DNA from: an uncultured Holophagaceae bacterium
GTDB taxonomy: Bacteria > Acidobacteriota > Holophagae > Holophagales > Holophagaceae
Direction of reading: 5' to 3'
Length of the DNA stretch: 46,112 nucleotides
NCBI GenBank assembly: GCA_903927605.1
Contig: CAIYNT010000182.1
Location: 1-46,112 of the forward strand
The notes under the pieces are model-generated. The model ran no database searches. It saw nothing but the letters and a program-made list of their open reading frames with translations, and had not been told where the DNA came from. Made by a program: the position numbers and the translations under genes. Within the stretch, counting starts at the first letter, position 1; each line of letters starts with the position of its first letter. Below are positions 25,513 to 33,923 of this stretch, piece by piece.

Positions 25513-26003
25513 TAGGCCCGTCGGCGGATCACAGACCGGGCCACCAGGGCCAGGACCACCAAGGCCAGGGCCCCCCAGGTCCAGACCTGCCAGGAACTGG
25601 TGGCGGCTTGGACCTTGCGGCTCTCTTCGACCTTGCGGGCATTCTCTTCAAAGGAAAGTTTGGACTGGGCTTCCCGCGCTTCCTTCACAGCCTTCTGGGC
25701 CGAATCCCTGGAGGCCTGGAGTTCTTTGGCGGTCGAGTCCTGTTCCTCCTCGACGCCCAGCACGGCGACCTTTTCCCTCGGTTGCGGATGGGCCTGAAAG
25801 CGTACCGGCACAGCAGCGCCATCATCTTCGTAGGAAGTCGAAGACTGGCCATCGTCGATGGATTCGGTGAGGGCCTGGATGTCTTCGCGGAGCCCCTCCA
25901 GCACCTGGTTCTGGCGGTGGAGCTGGGCGCCCTGGATCCACAGCAGTGCCAACTGGAGGCCCAGGAAGGTCGGAATGGTCCATCGAAGGGAAGAGCGGCG
26001 CAT
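25512..26003 (-). CDS. Small two-helix membrane protein with coiled coil, unknown function
   Basis: This 163-residue protein belongs to no family I recognise. A membrane helix lies near the N-terminus (about 9-26: TIPTFLGLQLALLWIQG) and another near the C-terminus (about 141-157: VWTWGALALVVLALVARSV). Between them is a charged segment with a long predicted coiled coil (about 90-132: KELQASRDSAQKAVKEAREA). By topology the coiled coil would lie on one side of the membrane with both ends on the other. It is coupled on both sides, by TGATG with the phosphatase and TAATG with the SirB1-like gene, so it very likely acts with the phosphatase, possibly as an adaptor or signal input. Confidence 0.78.
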   Translation of the reverse strand: MRRSSLRWTIPTFLGLQLALLWIQGAQLHRQNQVLEGLREDIQALTESIDDGQSSTSYEDDGAAVPVRFQAHPQPREKVAVLGVEEEQDSTAKELQASRDSAQKAVKEAREAQSKLSFEENARKVEESRKVQAATSSWQVWTWGALALVVLALVARSVIRRRA

Positions 26004-28558
26004 CAGGCCTCCCTCCCTAGGATAAACAAAGTCCGATCGTCCCGGTTCTGGGTATCGAAGGCGGCCACGTCGTTGAAGACGGCCTCGCAGGCGGCCCTGG
26101 TGCTGCCCGTGCCCCAGAGGCGCCGCAGCTGGGCGCCTAGGCGGCCCAGGCCGTAGAGTTCCCCTTCCCGATTCATAGCCTCGGACAACCCATCGCTGTA
26201 GAGCACCATCCAGCCTCTGGGGGGAAGGATGCCTTCGATCACTTCCCAGTCGCAAGCCCCGGCAGGGCGCACCCCCAGGCCTCGCCCATGGGGGATCACT
26301 TCGCTGGGGCCGTCCTCGTTCTGACCCTGGAGCACCAGGGCACCTGGGTGGCCGGCTCGCGCCAGGCGGTAGTTCCCCGCAGCATCCCATTCCAGGAGGA
26401 TGAGGGTGAGGAAGCCCCGGGGGCCCAGGAGCTGGCGCAAGGTCTGGTCCAGGGAACAAAGGATGCCCTCCAGGCCCTGGTCCTCCCGCTGGGCGGCCTG
26501 CTCGAGCAGGGCCGTGGCCTGGGCCATGTAGAGGGCTGCGGCCAGCCCCTTGCCGCAGACGTCACCTACGGCCGCGAGCCAGGAACCACTAGGACGCCGC
26601 TTCACAAAGAGCAGATCCCCCCCGGTCTCCAGGGCCGGATCAAGGCGCAGGGCCACCTGGAACCCTGGGATGGGAGGCACCTGCGAGGTGACCAGACCTT
26701 CCTGGATGCGCCGAGCCGTTTCCAGTTCCTGGCTGAGGCGCTCCTGGGCCACCAGTCGCTGGTGCATGACGGCCGTCTCCAGCACCTGGCTTGCGGCCAA
26801 GGACACCTCGCGCAGGAGCTCGCGGTCCTCACGGCCATAGTTCAGTTCCGCGTATTTTCCCCCGAGCAGGACCGCACTGTGGGGGAGATCCCCGGAGAGG
26901 ATGAGTAGAACCAGCTGTGCTTCCAGGGCGTCCACATGCGCCCGCACCGTGCCGCCCTGCTCTCGGACCCAGTCGGCCTCCTCGCTGCCCAGGCCCAGCA
27001 CCAGCTCACGGTTCTCCCGGGCGAGCCGCAGCAGCCCCGGGGGGAGGCGGAGCGGCTGCGGCGGGAAGTGGATCCTGCGCTCCTCGCGATCCGACGCCTC
27101 GGCGGCAGGCAACATCACCTGCCTGTCTTCGATGGGCAGGATCTCCAGCAGTTGGGGCTGGAAGGCCTCCTCAAGGGCGCGACGCAGGGACTTGATCAGC
27201 GAGTCCTCGCTGAACCGCTTGCGGGGCTCACGGATGGCGCTGAGGGCGATCTCGCGGGTACTGGCGAAGTCCCGGCGGAACCGGCGGCGGATGCCCTTCA
27301 GTAGACGTCTCAGGGCCCAGCCAAGGGGCAGGGCGAGGAGGCCGATGAGGGCTCCCGCCCAGCCTGGCGGGATGGCGGCGAGATGGGAGAAGGCCCAGGC
27401 CAGGCCGGTCAGATAGACGGCCACGGTAAGCGCCAGGATGGCCATGTAGGACGCCCAGCGGAGCAGCACCTTCTGCACATCGAAGAGTCCGTGACGAATG
27501 ATGGCGTAGGCAAAGCTGAGCGGCAGCAGTGGGACCGGAAGCATGAAGATGAAGACCTGTCTTCGGAAGAGCAGGCTGTCGCCGAATTTCGCCTGGAGCA
27601 GGGACCAGGCCAGCAGGTCAAGGCAGAGGGCGGCGGTCACGATCAGCGAGGGCAGCAGGGCCTTCCGGAGCCGGTCCGGTGCGCGGAAGGTCCCACCGAT
27701 GAAGAACCCGAGACCGGTGAGAGCAGCCGCGATGTAGAGCGGGATGGGCAGAAAGGAGAAGGCCTTGATCAGAGTTTGGAGCAGGCCTTCTGGAGGTGCT
27801 CCCGAGGGGGTCTTCAGGACACCGCCGTTGGCCAGGAGCCAGACACGCAGGAGGATTTGTAAGAGGGCGAGGAAGGCGAAGGTGGTGTAGAGGGACCGCA
27901 GCAGGCGACGGTTCTTCCGCCATTCATGGGGGTGGGGGAAACGCAGGAAGAAGTGGACCCAGAGCGGTGGCAGGAGCGCGGAGGATACGCCGGCCATGAG
28001 AGCGATGAGGATGGTCATGGCCAGGGGCGGGTTGCCCGAGATGGAGGCACCCGACATCAGCAGGACCACGGCGGCCAGGTAGAAGAAGTGCCGCGATGAC
28101 TTTCGCTCGGGCGCCGAGATCACCACGAGGAGGCCGATGGCCCAGGCGAGGAGGCCGTTTGCCAGGAGGGCCAGCTGGATCCGGTCCAGGGGCTTCACCA
28201 GGCGGACCGGCAGAAGGATCGGATGGTTCTGCCGCATCACCGAGTAGATCAGGATGGTGCCTTCAGGTTTCCCGTTGATGAAGCGCTGGGCCTTCAATGT
28301 GCCTTCCAGGGTGGGCTCGTAGGCCCGCCCCTGGATCTTCACCAGCTCGTCACCCTCGAGCAGACCAGCCTCTTCCGCCACGCCATCCGGCAGGATCTCC
28401 CGGATGACGATCTTCCCGTTTTCCACCCGCCAGGAGCACTGATCGTCAGATCCCGCATAGACCCACTGATTGAGCGCGAAGGACCCCAGGGCCAGCGTCA
28501 GACAGACGAAGCTGATCCACAGCAGGCGCCATCGGATGCGTTTCAGGTAGGGGTTCAT
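26003..28558 (-). CDS. Membrane-bound PDZ-SpoIIE (PP2C-type) serine phosphatase
   Basis: This 851-residue signalling phosphatase has an N-terminal anchor (about 12-34) followed by an extracytoplasmic PDZ-like domain (about 45-115: IVIREILPDGVAEEAGLLEGDELVKIQG). About eight membrane helices lie between 125 and 420. A GAF-like cytoplasmic region (about 450-600) precedes a short coiled coil with ELETARRIQEGL. The C-terminal SpoIIE/PP2C domain has metal motifs ETGGDLLF (D648), GDVCGKGLAAALYM, YSDGLSEA and RDDRTLFI, all intact. Family members dephosphorylate anti-sigma factor antagonists or similar phosphoproteins. No anti-sigma or antagonist gene lies in this operon, so the target is unknown. It is first of a three-gene coupled operon and is divergent from the SDR gene by 25 bases. 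Confidence 0.93.
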   Translation of the reverse strand: MNPYLKRIRWRLLWISFVCLTLALGSFALNQWVYAGSDDQCSWRVENGKIVIREILPDGVAEEAGLLEGDELVKIQGRAYEPTLEGTLKAQRFINGKPEGTILIYSVMRQNHPILLPVRLVKPLDRIQLALLANGLLAWAIGLLVVISAPERKSSRHFFYLAAVVLLMSGASISGNPPLAMTILIALMAGVSSALLPPLWVHFFLRFPHPHEWRKNRRLLRSLYTTFAFLALLQILLRVWLLANGGVLKTPSGAPPEGLLQTLIKAFSFLPIPLYIAAALTGLGFFIGGTFRAPDRLRKALLPSLIVTAALCLDLLAWSLLQAKFGDSLLFRRQVFIFMLPVPLLPLSFAYAIIRHGLFDVQKVLLRWASYMAILALTVAVYLTGLAWAFSHLAAIPPGWAGALIGLLALPLGWALRRLLKGIRRRFRRDFASTREIALSAIREPRKRFSEDSLIKSLRRALEEAFQPQLLEILPIEDRQVMLPAAEASDREERRIHFPPQPLRLPPGLLRLARENRELVLGLGSEEADWVREQGGTVRAHVDALEAQLVLLILSGDLPHSAVLLGGKYAELNYGREDRELLREVSLAASQVLETAVMHQRLVAQERLSQELETARRIQEGLVTSQVPPIPGFQVALRLDPALETGGDLLFVKRRPSGSWLAAVGDVCGKGLAAALYMAQATALLEQAAQREDQGLEGILCSLDQTLRQLLGPRGFLTLILLEWDAAGNYRLARAGHPGALVLQGQNEDGPSEVIPHGRGLGVRPAGACDWEVIEGILPPRGWMVLYSDGLSEAMNREGELYGLGRLGAQLRRLWGTGSTRAACEAVFNDVAAFDTQNRDDRTLFILGREA

Positions 28559-28583
28559 GAAGCCTTTGTGAAAGAATGCCCGG

Positions 28584-29318
28584 ATGGAGCGGATCTCACG
28601 GAATGACCGGGCCTGCTGGGTGCTGGTGGGCGGAAGGCGGCGCTTGGGCCGGGCCTTGGCAGAGGATCTGGCCCGGGATCACGATCTGGTGCTGACCAGT
28701 TCGGCCCCCTGGGATGGGGAGACCTGGGTCGATGGCTTGTCGAAGAATGGGCGCATCCGGACGCTTCGCTGGGATGCCGAAAACCCGGAGCTCGTGTCCC
28801 GCATGATGGCAGATCTGGATACGTTGAAGGTCGATGGCTGGGTTATTTCCGGGGCCGTGATTCTGGCGGGAAGTTTTCCCGAAAGCGGGATGGGAACCTG
28901 GACCCAGGAGAACCTCGAATCCACGTGGCGACTAAACCTGGGCTTCCCATTCCTCTCTGCCCAGGCTCTCGCCCGGCACCTCGCCGAAGGGGCCTGCCTC
29001 CAGATTCTGCTGGACACCTCGATCCATCGGCCCTGGCTGAAGCGGCTGCCCTACAGCGCCGCCAAGGCCGGTCTCGCGGCCCTGATTCCGGGGTTGGCGC
29101 AGCTGCTCGCGCCGAAGGTGCGGGTCGTCGGTCATGCCCTGGGCACACTGCTCTCCGCCGAAGGCAGCGATGCTGCTTTCCTGGCGGATCGCACCCTACT
29201 CAAGCGCATCGGAGATCCCACCGATCTCTGCCGGGCCGTGCGTTTCGCCGCCGCCAGCCCCTTTCTGACTGGCGAAATCCTGACCCAGGATGGCGGGCGG
29301 CGCTGGCTTGACCGATGA
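28584..29318 (+). CDS. Short-chain dehydrogenase, pteridine-reductase-like
   Basis: This 244-residue SDR keeps the fold and catalytic Tyr157/Lys161 (YSAAK). The cofactor motif is V-G-G-R-R-R-L-G instead of TGxxxGIG. The Arg-rich form is typical of NADPH-using pteridine reductase (PTR1/FolM) proteins, as is the ending ILTQDGGRRWL. The family reduces dihydropterins such as dihydromonapterin or dihydrofolate. It overlaps queE in ATGA, whose enzyme also acts on a pterin, so a linked pterin role is attractive. The Ser of the SDR triad is in LLDTSIHRP. Substrate not proven. Confidence 0.85.
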   Translation: MERISRNDRACWVLVGGRRRLGRALAEDLARDHDLVLTSSAPWDGETWVDGLSKNGRIRTLRWDAENPELVSRMMADLDTLKVDGWVISGAVILAGSFPESGMGTWTQENLESTWRLNLGFPFLSAQALARHLAEGACLQILLDTSIHRPWLKRLPYSAAKAGLAALIPGLAQLLAPKVRVVGHALGTLLSAEGSDAAFLADRTLLKRIGDPTDLCRAVRFAAASPFLTGEILTQDGGRRWLDR

Positions 29319-29983
29319 AGTTCAAGGTTAATGAGGTGTTCCACAGCATCCAGGGGGAAGGCGCCCGCATTGGTCGGCCCTGCTTCTTCATCCGCCTCAC
29401 GGGTTGTCCGCTTCGCTGTACCTACTGCGACACAGAGTACGCTTTTTTCGACGGTACCATGCGGGATCTGGAGGATCTATTAACCGAGACGAGCCAGCGT
29501 CTCGGCGCCCCACGTAAAGGCCCTAGCGCCCCCTTTGTGGAACTCACCGGCGGCGAGCCCCTGGCCCATCCACAGGCGCCGGAGTTGCTGCGAGCCCTGC
29601 TGGACCTGGGCTACGAAGTTGCGCTGGAAACCGCGGGCAGCCACGATCTGGCGCCGGTGCCCCCCGAAGTGATCAAGATCGTGGACCGCAAGACCCCGGG
29701 CAGCGGCGAAGGCCACCGCTGGCTCGAAGCCAACCTCGATCACATGGTCTCTGGCCAGGACGAGCTGAAGATCGTGCTCTACGATAAGGCCGACTACGCC
29801 TGGGCCAAGGCCTGGTGTGCCGACCGGACCGTCTGGAATCGGCTGGAAGTAATATTAAGTCCCGTCCGGGGAAGCCTCGACCCCGCCTGGCTGGTCGCAC
29901 AGGTCGTGGCCGACGGGCTGCCCGTGCGGGTCCAGGTGCAGCTGCACAAGATGATCTGGGGCGCCGAGAAGAAGGGCGTGTGA
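29315..29983 (+). CDS. queE: 7-carboxy-7-deazaguanine synthase
   Basis: This radical SAM enzyme of queuosine (7-deazaguanine) synthesis converts 6-carboxy-tetrahydropterin to 7-carboxy-7-deazaguanine. The 222-residue protein has the substrate loop VFHSIQGEGARIG, the cluster motif CPLRCTYCD (C31, C35, C38), FVELTGGEPL (SAM binding) and the late VQVQLHKMIWG, a QueE signature. The cluster loop has the standard CxxxCxxC spacing. No queC, queD or queF is in the window. The start codon lies inside the stop of the pteridine-reductase-like gene (ATGA), which suggests tight co-translation. Confidence 0.95.
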   Translation: MKFKVNEVFHSIQGEGARIGRPCFFIRLTGCPLRCTYCDTEYAFFDGTMRDLEDLLTETSQRLGAPRKGPSAPFVELTGGEPLAHPQAPELLRALLDLGYEVALETAGSHDLAPVPPEVIKIVDRKTPGSGEGHRWLEANLDHMVSGQDELKIVLYDKADYAWAKAWCADRTVWNRLEVILSPVRGSLDPAWLVAQVVADGLPVRVQVQLHKMIWGAEKKGV

Positions 29984-30020
29984 AGTCTAAGTGGCGAATG
30001 ACATGGCCCCTGGGCCGTGA

Positions 30021-32933
30021 TCAGGGCTGGGTCTGCCTGGAGGTGCTGTGGACCACGGCATTCAGGCCATCGGAGTAATGGATGACGAACCGCCCGCCTG
30101 GGGGCAGCCCTGCCACGGGAAGGTCCGCCGAACCGCCGCTCAGGTGGAGGCCCAGCGTCATCCGGTTTGACCCTTCGTACAGGACGTTCACAAAGGGGTG
30201 GGCCTGGGCATCCCATTCCAGGTGGAGTACCTCGCCGGATTCCTGCACCACCAGACTGCCGTCCTGGGCCGAGGCAGCTAGCGCCACGCTCCGGGAAGCT
30301 AGGCGTTGGCGGCTCGCCCGCCGGATGGACTGCCCCCCGGCGGTCCGGACTTCCGCACTGGTCAACACGTCCATGGCGGGCACCGTGAACGCGAAATGGC
30401 GATAACCGGCGGGCAGATCGGGCACCTGGGTGGTGGAGAAGGAAATGCTGCGAGTCATGTTTGCGGATTTCAGTACCAGGTTCAGTTCCCCGGCCTTGGG
30501 CGGTGCCTGGGCACAGGCAACCCGCACCAGGGGCGAAAGGCGGATCTGCCCATCGGGTCGGACCCAGCCGCTGATCACCAATTGCTCAGTGGGAGCCGCA
30601 GAGGCTACAACCGCTCCGAGGCTCACGGGGGAGCTCTCCTTCTCACCTATAAATCCCATGGCGCTGAGGTAGTCCCAGTCCGACACCCAGTGGGTGGCGG
30701 TCGCATAGCTCATGACATCGAAACACTTGGTCGGATCATAGGCTTTCTGCGCCACAGGATCGAAGCCCCAGCTGCCGATGACAGCACCGCCACTGGCACT
30801 TGCCTGATAGTTGTAGTAGGGGTAATTCAGCTGGGGCGTGCCAGCACCGCCGGCGGGGGCATGGTTCAGGTTGAAGGCGTGACCCTCCTCGTGGACCATC
30901 ACGGTGGTGGCCAAGTCCAGGGTGGGATCATCATTCTGGAACAATCCTGCCGTGGTCACATCAACACCGATGCCGGTGCCATCGCCCAACAGGGAGATGC
31001 CTGCGATGGAGGAGGTGAACCCTTTCTTGAGTCCTGGGTTGAAGAAGCCGTAGTAGTTCGTGGCGCTCCCATCCACGATCCGCAGTGAGGCCATTTCCAA
31101 GAGCAGCTGGATCCAGCCGTCCCCGCTGGTATCGGTGAGCGGGTTGGAACTCGGCTGGGGGATCACGGTGGAAGTGGTGTAGGGGGCCCGGTGCGTGATG
31201 GTCACGGACTGGACCGGCCAGAAGGCGGTGAGCTCCTGGCTCATCACACTGTCGGCGGGAAGGACTGGGGCGACCCCCTGACAGGTGATCGGCACTGCCA
31301 TCAGATTGAGGATAGAGCCAGGATCCACGGAAGGGCTGAGGGTCTGAGTGAGGGCCCCCGCCGTGACCACCACCTGCATGCCGGGCTGGATGTCCGAGGC
31401 AGGGAGGATGGCCGCGTAAGTGGTTGTTGATACGCTGGAGGCCGTGGGGAGATCCCCCTCGTTCACCGTGGTGGGGACCGTGGCCGGACCCTTGAGGGTC
31501 AAGGTATCCACGGCGGCGCCGCTCTGGGCCTTGATCGTGGCCGTGACCGCGGGGGCCGGCACACCGGTCCGGTCCGCCAGCAGCTGGACCCGCAGCAGGG
31601 CGGGCTTGCCGCCCACCAGGCGCAGGTTGGGCGCCACGACACTCTGGCCCCACTCCACGTTCTGGATCCACTGGGTCGGCGTAGCGGAGCTGGTGACATT
31701 CACGGTCAGGGCGACCGGGACGGCCGAGGCGGTGGCTGTGCCCACCCCGCCCACACCCACCCGGGTCGCCTGCAGGTTCACGCTGTAAGTGCCTGGAAGG
31801 GCAGAGGAGGACGCCGAGATTGCAAGAGGAACCGAAGCCAGGCCCGTGGGATCCGTAGTGGCGAATCCGATGGTCAGTCCACTGGGAGCCCCCGACACGG
31901 CAAGGTTGGTCGCGCCCACGTAGAGCGGATCCGTTCCGTCGGTGGGGGTGGTGGTCCCGTAATAGGCATCGTTGTGCCAAAGGTAGACCGGGAAACTGAG
32001 GGTCTGCCCCTGGGAAATGGTCACTGTGGAACCCAGGGGCGTCTGGATGGAAAAGGGGTATGGGCTGTATGTGACCACCACCGGCAGGGTATGAGTCACG
32101 CCCAAATAGGTGCCTGTGATCAGGAAGGAATAGGTGCCTGGCTGCAGGCTTCCATCGGAAGCGATGGTTACGCTGGATATGTCAGTCCCATTCGTCGTAT
32201 TCACGTTGTAGTTAGAGATCTGTACGGTCATGTGGGTCGGCACACCGGAGGCGTTCAGGGCCACGGGGCCCCAGGTGGACCCGGTGTATGTGCCCGAGGC
32301 CCAATAGGCCGTGAGGTATTCCGTTTGCGACGTAGTACCGACCATGCTGATGTTGGTGTATTGGTAGAAATTGCTGCTGGTCGAATCGGAGAAGATCAGG
32401 CCGAAGTCCGCCGGTTCCTCAATCAGCTTGAGGGCCAGCGATCCGTTGGTGCCGGTGACCCCGGAGGCAGTGGCTGTGATGGGGATGGTAGAGCTGCCCA
32501 GGGCCGGGTAGATCTGCTTGGTGAGGGTCGAATCACTCGGATCTGGGTAGCCGGCCTGGATGCTCAGGGTGGCCGTGGTCGAAGAGGCTGCGATGATCGT
32601 ACTCGCGCCCGTTGTGTCCGTGGCATTGGCGAAATTGGCTTTCACGCCCGACGGGAGTTGGGCTTGGTTCACGGAGAGGGTGACCGCTCCACTGAAGCCT
32701 GCACTCCGACTCACCGTGATCGTCACGGTTCCTGAATAGGGGGGCGGGTAGTAAAGGCTGCCGGGGGTTGTAGACACATTGGCTGCTGGGGGCACAGGCA
32801 GAGTGAGGCTGGCAGAAGCCACGGTGAAGCTGCTGACAGGGGCGGGGGCGTTGCCACCGCCGCTCCCGCCCCCGCAGGCCAAGGAGAGCGTGGCAAGGAG
32901 GATTGGAAGCATCAACGAATAGGGGGTTCGCAT
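30021..32933 (-). CDS. Secreted lipoprotein with Ig-like repeats and a metzincin-like peptidase domain
   Basis: This 970-residue protein begins with a lipoprotein signal (LSLAC, lipid Cys C20) and a Gly-rich linker. Residues about 35-430 are beta-rich, Ser/Thr-rich repeats of the bacterial Ig-like type (SGTVTITVSRSAGFSGAVTLSV, PGTYSFLITGTY, PGTYSVNLQATR). The C-terminal part holds the zinc motif HEEGHAFNLNH (H681, E682, H685, H691) and a Met-turn FDVMSYA with M741, which together define a metzincin-type metallopeptidase. The usual Gly of HExxHxxGxxH is Asn here. A surface protease on the outer membrane is likely. A possible -10 box TATACT lies at 32959-32964 (minus strand). The gene is monocistronic. 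Confidence 0.87.
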   Translation of the reverse strand: MRTPYSLMLPILLATLSLACGGGSGGGNAPAPVSSFTVASASLTLPVPPAANVSTTPGSLYYPPPYSGTVTITVSRSAGFSGAVTLSVNQAQLPSGVKANFANATDTTGASTIIAASSTTATLSIQAGYPDPSDSTLTKQIYPALGSSTIPITATASGVTGTNGSLALKLIEEPADFGLIFSDSTSSNFYQYTNISMVGTTSQTEYLTAYWASGTYTGSTWGPVALNASGVPTHMTVQISNYNVNTTNGTDISSVTIASDGSLQPGTYSFLITGTYLGVTHTLPVVVTYSPYPFSIQTPLGSTVTISQGQTLSFPVYLWHNDAYYGTTTPTDGTDPLYVGATNLAVSGAPSGLTIGFATTDPTGLASVPLAISASSSALPGTYSVNLQATRVGVGGVGTATASAVPVALTVNVTSSATPTQWIQNVEWGQSVVAPNLRLVGGKPALLRVQLLADRTGVPAPAVTATIKAQSGAAVDTLTLKGPATVPTTVNEGDLPTASSVSTTTYAAILPASDIQPGMQVVVTAGALTQTLSPSVDPGSILNLMAVPITCQGVAPVLPADSVMSQELTAFWPVQSVTITHRAPYTTSTVIPQPSSNPLTDTSGDGWIQLLLEMASLRIVDGSATNYYGFFNPGLKKGFTSSIAGISLLGDGTGIGVDVTTAGLFQNDDPTLDLATTVMVHEEGHAFNLNHAPAGGAGTPQLNYPYYNYQASASGGAVIGSWGFDPVAQKAYDPTKCFDVMSYATATHWVSDWDYLSAMGFIGEKESSPVSLGAVVASAAPTEQLVISGWVRPDGQIRLSPLVRVACAQAPPKAGELNLVLKSANMTRSISFSTTQVPDLPAGYRHFAFTVPAMDVLTSAEVRTAGGQSIRRASRQRLASRSVALAASAQDGSLVVQESGEVLHLEWDAQAHPFVNVLYEGSNRMTLGLHLSGGSADLPVAGLPPGGRFVIHYSDGLNAVVHSTSRQTQP

Positions 32934-33053
32934 GTGGGCGTACCTCGGGACCAGTCGAAGTATAGAGGAGGTTTTGGGGCTTGCCCCAGCGCCACGCAGA
33001 CCCGGAGGGTCGTCCCCTAGTGTCTCATTGTCTATACAGGTTCTTCGGCGGAT

Positions 33054-33923
33054 TCAGTTCGTTGGTTTCCAGGAGGTCAATTCCTTCTCCAGGTTCTCGG
33101 TGTACTCCTTCGGTGCCTTGCCTCTGGAGAGCTTGATGGCCTTCTGCAGGTGGCTCAGGGCCTCGGGCAGGCGCTTCGCATCCCGGTAGATCCGCGCAGC
33201 GGTCTCGTGGTTGAGGAAATCCTCGTGGATTTTCAGGCTCTTCTCGATCCAGGCCAGGGCCTTCTGTGATTCGATCCCCTGGGTCTGGCAGTAGCGGGCG
33301 GCCTGGTACCAGGGCATCCAGTCGGTGTCGGGGGCCTGTTTCAGCTTGTCCTCCAGGTGGGTCCAGTAGATGGCTTTCGTGTCGAAGGTCACAGGGAAGC
33401 TCACGCGCAGCTTCTCCCAGCCCAGCTCGACGGTGGCGTTGCCGCTGTCCACGGGCAGCACCCGATAGTCCAGGCTTTCGAGGAAGGGGCCCGCCTGGGG
33501 AGTGGCTTCCCAGCGCAGCAGGTCCTCTTCCTGCTTGTAGTCGCTGGCGCCCCACTGGCTGGCCTTCCTGTTGAGAATCAGCGTCCAGGCCTTTTCGCCG
33601 GGGATGGCGAAGAAGGCGTAGCTGCCCGCTGGCACCTCCTTGCCCGCGACCTTGGCGGTGTGGCTGAAGGTGATCATCGTGGCGGCGTTGGCGCCGGTCC
33701 GCCAGACCTGGCCATAGGGCACCACCCCGCCCCAGATCTTCCGGCCCTTCACGGCGGGCCGGGAGAAGGCAATGTCGATCCGGCTGATGCCGATGTCCTG
33801 CGACAGGGTGCCGGACGGGCTCGGGCGCAGGGGGGTCAGGCGCACGGGGACGGGCTTGTCCTGGGCAGCCAGAGGAACAGTGAGCGACCAGATGAGCAGG
33901 GCCGGGAGCAACAGGCTACGCAT
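33054..33923 (-). CDS. Secreted DUF2911 protein with C-terminal TPR
   Basis: This 289-residue protein has a signal peptide (about 1-20, ending LAAQ). The DUF2911 domain follows (about 30-175): RIDIAFSRPAVKGRKIWGGVVPYGQVWRTGANAAT, GSYAFFAIPGEKAWTLILNR, and a final strand LRVSF. The C-terminal 100 residues form TPR-like helices (QKALAWIEKSLKI, AARIYRDAKRLPEALSHLQKAI). The family has no known biochemical function. AGGAGG precedes ATG 33923. The start lies inside the end of the upstream Gcr-like gene (8-base overlap), so the two are co-translated. Confidence 0.9.
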   Translation of the reverse strand: MRSLLLPALLIWSLTVPLAAQDKPVPVRLTPLRPSPSGTLSQDIGISRIDIAFSRPAVKGRKIWGGVVPYGQVWRTGANAATMITFSHTAKVAGKEVPAGSYAFFAIPGEKAWTLILNRKASQWGASDYKQEEDLLRWEATPQAGPFLESLDYRVLPVDSGNATVELGWEKLRVSFPVTFDTKAIYWTHLEDKLKQAPDTDWMPWYQAARYCQTQGIESQKALAWIEKSLKIHEDFLNHETAARIYRDAKRLPEALSHLQKAIKLSRGKAPKEYTENLEKELTSWKPTN

